Below are positions 61,186 to 64,000 of a stretch of 64,000 nt of DNA, piece after piece. The position numbers were made by a program, and so were the translations under genes. This DNA is from an uncultured Verrucomicrobiota bacterium (GTDB lineage Bacteria > Verrucomicrobiota > Verrucomicrobiia > Verrucomicrobiales > Verrucomicrobiaceae): contig CAINGK010000221.1 in NCBI GenBank assembly GCA_903848465.1, positions 1-64,000 of the forward strand, in the 5' to 3' direction. Below the pieces are notes generated by a model. That model searched no databases, had not been told where the DNA came from, and saw only the letters and a list, made by a program, of their open reading frames with translations. Numbering within the stretch: position 1 is the first letter of the stretch; the number at the start of each line of letters is the position of its first letter.

Positions 61186-61261
61186 TGCTGAGCTTCAGTT
61201 CAAGGTGGTTTTGACAGGCGAGACACACTGCCGCTGCTCAGTTTACCCTAGCTCACTAACA

Positions 61262-61540
61262 TCAAAAGCGCTTCAAGCCCCAGCTTGGATTCCGGCGATT
61301 ATGCCTGATGACCCACACACGAGCGTAGTCACCCCGGATGTCGTAGAGAAAGTGGTCGAAATTGCAGCGCCGCAATCCGCAGGCGTCGAAATGAAAAAAA
61401 CGCGAATTCTCAGCCACCTTCAGCAGCCCTGACTGAAATTCACCGAAAAAACCCTCTGCGAGTTCCGGCGAAACCTCGTCGTATTTTTCCAAAATAGCGT
61501 CCAGGTCGGCCTGGACTTTTCGATGGAATCTAACGCGCAC
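61262..61540 (-). CDS. RelE/ParE-superfamily toxin
   Basis: A 92-residue small basic protein (VRFHRKVQADLDAILEKYDE, CNFDHFLYDIRGDYARVWVI, HNRRNPSWGLKR). The ParE-like pattern, a helical hairpin start and a strand with R/Y/I residues before a closing H-x-x-R-x-P, is clear. I used the GTG at 61540; a TTG at 61570 adds ten residues. No partner antitoxin is recognisable upstream, where frames are disturbed by repeats and a cinA relic. Whether it is an orphan toxin or a broken pair is open. Confidence 0.7.
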   Translation of the reverse strand: MRVRFHRKVQADLDAILEKYDEVSPELAEGFFGEFQSGLLKVAENSRFFHFDACGLRRCNFDHFLYDIRGDYARVWVIRHNRRNPSWGLKRF

Positions 61541-61673
61541 GAAAACGAAGCCCTGAGACGAGTTGGTCAAAGGAAATCATCACCTCGTCATTCGCATCCC
61601 CCTCCCGCACCCGGTTCATCACTTCCTCATCCGAAACACCGTGGTGTGGCTTATCGAGACCATGCAGCAACTG

Positions 61674-61744
61674 GGCCGCCAGAGAAACCCGTGGGCACCG
61701 TCTGGATCGGCCTCGCTTCGAGAAACACCGAGACCTGGGGAAAG
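61674..61744 (+). pseudogene. Relic copy of the cinA 3' region
   Basis: Bases 61674-61744 match 61006-61076 (inside cinA) at most positions; the translation GPPEKPVGTVWIGLASRNTE corresponds to GTPEKPVGTVWIALASKNAE in CinA. Nothing of the rest of cinA is present. It is therefore a gene fragment left from a duplication or a second cinA copy, now surrounded by repeats. Confidence 0.75.
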
Positions 61745-61760
61745 CACCGCGCTCAAAACT

Positions 61761-61830
61761 AGGTTTCGGAGGTTTCGGAGGTTTCGGAGGTTTTGGAGGT
61801 TCGTTTTGGAGGGGTGAGAATATTTTCGTG
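61761..61830 (+). repeat. GGAGGTTTC/TTTT repeat cluster (copy 1)
   Basis: Nine-base units of the type GGAGGTTTC and GGAGGTTTT occur in tandem. They end in GTTCGTTTTGGAGGGG, then GAGAATATTTTC. The second and third copies have the same order of units and the same closing motif. No coding role is visible. Confidence 0.75.
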
Positions 61831-61972
61831 GGCGAGGACGTTGCACGACTTCGCAAATGTGAGCGTGGGAACGCAAGCATGACAGCGAGTGCGAGTTGGC
61901 GTGCGTGAGACCTTTCTCTCTTCAGCCAGAAATCCCCCCAGTCGAAACCTCTCTCCCTGGATCTGGACATTG

Positions 61973-62036
61973 AGGGTTTTGGAGGTTTCGGAGGTTTTGG
62001 AGGTTCGTTTTGGAAGGTGTGAATATTTTTCACACC
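61973..62036 (+). repeat. GGAGGTTTC/TTTT repeat cluster (copy 2)
   Basis: This cluster has the same unit order as the first copy, closing with GTTCGTTTTGGA and AATATTTTTCACACC. It lies just before the minus-strand gene that ends at 62077. Confidence 0.75.
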
Positions 62037-62076
62037 TAGCCATGGTGCCATTGAGGCAGGTACTCCAGCCTGTGAA

Positions 62077-63238
62077 CTACTTCTGCGCCTTGACCATCTC
62101 CCATTCGATGACATCAAGGAAACCAGCGTCATTAGCACCAGGCAGAGACTTCGCTAAACGTGTAGCAGAGTACTCTTTCCAAAGCTCGTAGATGTCGCTT
62201 ATTTCTCCGATGGTCTTGTCGTAGTCCGTGGCAAAACAAGGCAGGCTTGTGGCAGTCGGTCGGCTGGAATCAAGAATAAGCTGGACCTGCCGCATAGCCA
62301 ATGAACTGTTCTCCATCAATGCCCAGCTACAGTCCACTCGCTTCTGTGGTGGTATAAGTAAGTCAGTCATTGAAGGCAGACCGATATCTCGACCTCCAGT
62401 CAGCACAGCAGCGATAGAAACTGTCGTCTGCGGCCTGCAAAAGATGCCATGAAGACCTTTCAGCCGCTCCAGTTTGATGATGAACTGCGGACGGTCTTCA
62501 TAATCAGTCATCATCAGCCACCTCTTGATGTCGTTGTTGGGCTGAATGGTGATTGGATCGTGTTCAGAGATGGCAGAGAGAGGGGGGACATGCTGTGGTG
62601 TTGGCGTCAATGACTTCCTTTCACGTGCCCTCTCAAGCTGCCTCAACAGCTCCTGTATGGATGGCAGCGGAACAGACGAAACCGTGGACTCCAAGTTTTT
62701 CCGATAAGGGAAGCCTGCAAACTGCCACCTCCCATCCGGGTCGCGCGTGAGCTTTTTAGTTTGAAACAACAGCCCAGATCGATCCTTGAGTTCCAGTTCA
62801 TCGACTGTCTTTAGTTCAGCGCCTGTGGACCACCCTCCGTAGGAATCGAAAAATTGGTCCCTGAACACTTTGGGTGTCGTGTGATCGAGATCCAAGGTCA
62901 CGACGACGCAGTCATGATTATACGGGTGTAAAAGACTGACTCGATGTTCGTTGAACTTGAGGGTATCAATTTCATCGGCGAGCCAGATTTCCTCAAAGCG
63001 AATGCTGCCATCGTCTCGTTTCAAACGCAGCATCATCCGATAAAAAAGGCCAATCGATCCCTGCCTGAGTTCGGTAGGAGTACAGGTAGTAGTTGGCAGG
63101 ACCATCATCTGTGACCAACTCCAGTACAACTTCTGCACCGTTGGCCACGGGCTTACGATCAATGACTTTCAGTTCTACAGCAAAGCTTGCTGATGCCGAC
63201 GCTAGGATTCCCAAAGCTGCAAGCAAATTGTACATCAT
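62077..63238 (-). pseudogene. Secreted protein of unknown function, split by a frameshift near 63070
   Basis: One frame (63238 down to about 63065) encodes a signal peptide (MMYNLLAALGILASASASFA) and VELKVIDRKPVANGAEVVLE. At about 63061-63080 it changes frame. The other frame then carries GSIGLFYRMMLRLKRDDGS and continues to 62077 through DDGSIRFEEIWLADEI, ending FLDVIEWEMVKAQK. Each half is coding-like where the other is not, so a one-base indel explains both. No domain is recognised in the mature protein. Without read support I cannot say whether it is inactive or an error. As annotated frames, the pieces would be 62993-63238 and 62077-63162. Confidence 0.65.
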
Positions 63239-63589
63239 GATGGTGGGCCGTTCATCGCGGTAGGTCGAAGATTAATAAACTCGTGAACGAATGGCAATAG
63301 GGATCCATTAAATCGGAGACACCCGCGCTTTGCCTCGTCAAGTGCTGCGACGCCGTGCAACGAATTGCTCAACTGTTTCGCAGCTTCATATCTCCCACCC
63401 GCAAAAAAATATCTCCCCCTCCAGAATGAACCTCCGAAACCTCCAAAACCTCCGAAACCCCATCCTGGGAGTCACTTTTGCCACATCATGCAGCACCGTG
63501 CGCACATCGAATTCATCCCAGAATGATTTCCGCCCAGGCCTTCAAGCCGCTGATAGCAATGCCACGCTGGTAGCGTTACGTGGCGAATC
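63239..63589. other. Intergenic region before the sulfatase gene, with a repeat
   Basis: No gene is supported. The main structure is the inverted third copy of the GGAGGTTT repeat at 63403-63470. No strong promoter pair for the sulfatase gene was seen. Confidence 0.5.
63403..63470 (-). repeat. GGAGGTTTC/TTTT repeat cluster (copy 3, inverted)
   Basis: Read on the minus strand it gives GGTTTCGGAGGTTTTGG and GGAGGTTCATTCTGGAGGGG, then AGATATTTTTTGCG, matching copies 1 and 2 in order. Its opposite orientation relative to the others shows the unit is dispersed and not just a local tandem duplication. Confidence 0.75.
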
Positions 63590-64000
63590 ATGATGTACCG
63601 TCTTTTATTCCTCCTTGCTTTCGTCGGTTTGGCGCAACTGCACGCAGCGGCACCGAATGTGGTGGTGATCCTGGCGGATGATGCGGGCTGGGGGGATTAT
63701 TCGATCAACGACAACACGAACCTGAAGACGCCGAACATTGATTCGCTAGCGCAGTCCGGGGCGCGGTTTGACCGCTTCTTCGTCTGCGCGCTCTGTGCGC
63801 CGACGCGCGGTGAATTCCTCACCGGGCGTTACCATTCTCGTGGCGGGGTGAAGGGTGTTTCGACGGGCCTGGAACGGCTGAACACGGACGAAAAGACCAT
63901 CGCCGACAGCTTTCTGGCCGCAGGCTATGCCACCGGTGCGTTTGGGAAATGGCACAACGGCAGCCAGTGGCCCTACCACCCGAATGCACGCGGGTTTCAG
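63590..64000 (+). CDS. Sulfatase, N-terminal part (runs off the window)
   Basis: The frame starts MMYRLLFLLAFVGLAQLHAA (signal peptide) and continues to the window end without a stop. Motifs of an arylsulfatase/alkaline-phosphatase-fold enzyme are present: ADDAGWGDYSIND (metal-binding Asp pair), the sulfatase signature CAPTRGEFLTGR (Cys that would become formylglycine), and FGKWHNG. About 137 residues of a usual 450-550 are visible, so the downstream part is missing. Verrucomicrobia commonly use such enzymes on sulfated polysaccharides; the substrate is not known. Confidence 0.9.
   Translation, partial: MMYRLLFLLAFVGLAQLHAAAPNVVVILADDAGWGDYSINDNTNLKTPNIDSLAQSGARFDRFFVCALCAPTRGEFLTGRYHSRGGVKGVSTGLERLNTDEKTIADSFLAAGYATGAFGKWHNGSQWPYHPNARGFQ

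Larger units (their letters stand above)
61571..62076. other. 506-base repeat-rich stretch with no intact gene
   Basis: It contains the cinA 3' relic at 61674-61744 and two GGAGGTTT-type repeats (61761-61830 and 61973-62036). Between the repeats (about 61830-61970) is ordinary intergenic-looking sequence. Long frames on both strands run through the repeats and have Glu-Thr-Ser or Phe-Gly-like repetitive translations; they are not supported as genes. Confidence 0.6.

Noticed and set aside
61889..62191. Open frames with repetitive Glu-Thr-Ser or Pro-Lys translations
   Set aside because: They are translations of the GGAGGTTT repeats and do not continue into a domain.
61761..63470. CRISPR array considered because of repeated units
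   Set aside because: Units are contiguous 9-base repeats without spacers, the copies face both directions, and no cas genes are present.

Overview
The window looks like a chromosomal segment of a free-living Verrucomicrobiota bacterium of the Verrucomicrobiaceae type (Prosthecobacter/Verrucomicrobium-like). This is inferred from family content, not from a database match. The signs are a planctomycete-type cytochrome C/DUF1549/DUF1553 protein followed by a DUF1501 protein, an N-terminal piece of a sulfatase, a very long protein of autotransporter-type beta-strand repeats ending in a PEP-CTERM tail, membrane serine/threonine kinases with fused sensor domains, bactofilins, and many intergenic palindromic repeats. 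GC content is high and most genes are simple chromosomal genes. No tRNA, rRNA or CRISPR array was seen.

Layout. 0.9-4.6 kb: a minus-strand run of bactofilin, zinc-ribbon bactofilin, L,D-transpeptidase (interrupted by an in-frame amber codon) and a zinc alcohol dehydrogenase. 4.7-7.8 kb: a ketosynthase and two glycosyltransferases. 8-10.1 kb: an EF-G paralogue with a structured leader. 10.2-11 kb: a nucleotidyltransferase/small-protein pair resembling MenT1/MenA1 toxin-antitoxin. 11.3-14 kb: iron alcohol dehydrogenase and aldehyde dehydrogenase. 14-16.1 kb: two tandem LpxL-type acyltransferases. 16-22 kb: an M42-like peptidase, an orphan polyamine-binding protein, a membrane protein, a glutaredoxin, an RRM protein, a LOG protein and an alpha/beta hydrolase. 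22-25 kb: 2-oxoacid:ferredoxin oxidoreductase (korAB). 25.3-30.4 kb: the PEP-CTERM repeat protein, split into two frames at a run of eight G. 30.7-33.5 kb: a triplicated secretin-like protein. 33.6-35.5 kb: typA/bipA. 35.8-42.5 kb: DUF2314, DUF4159, PSD1/DUF1553 and DUF1501 proteins. 42.5-45.7 kb: a glycosyltransferase overlapping glgB.

45.8-56 kb is the most unusual part. A kinase fused to a TlpA-like thioredoxin sits beside a second kinase that has lost its N-lobe. That break abuts a 3.4 kb fragment of a phage/conjugative-element polyvalent protein (LPD-like, ADP-ribosyltransferase-like, kinase-like and InPase-like segments). The fragment runs in frame into the C-terminal tail of an unrelated secreted host-type protein. 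I read this as a mobile-element remnant recombined between two host genes.

56-61 kb: glutathione peroxidase, a CDGSH iron-sulfur protein, DsbD, a small membrane protein, a large palindromic element bounded by 75-bp direct repeats, and cinA. 61-64 kb: a ParE-like toxin without a recognisable antitoxin, a relic copy of the cinA 3' end, GGAGGTTT-type repeats, a frameshifted secreted protein gene, and the start of a sulfatase gene that runs off the window.

Several coding sequences are interrupted (amber in the L,D-transpeptidase, the G8 frameshift, the frameshift near 63.07 kb, paired indels in the polyvalent fragment). Raw-read checking is needed to separate biology from assembly error.
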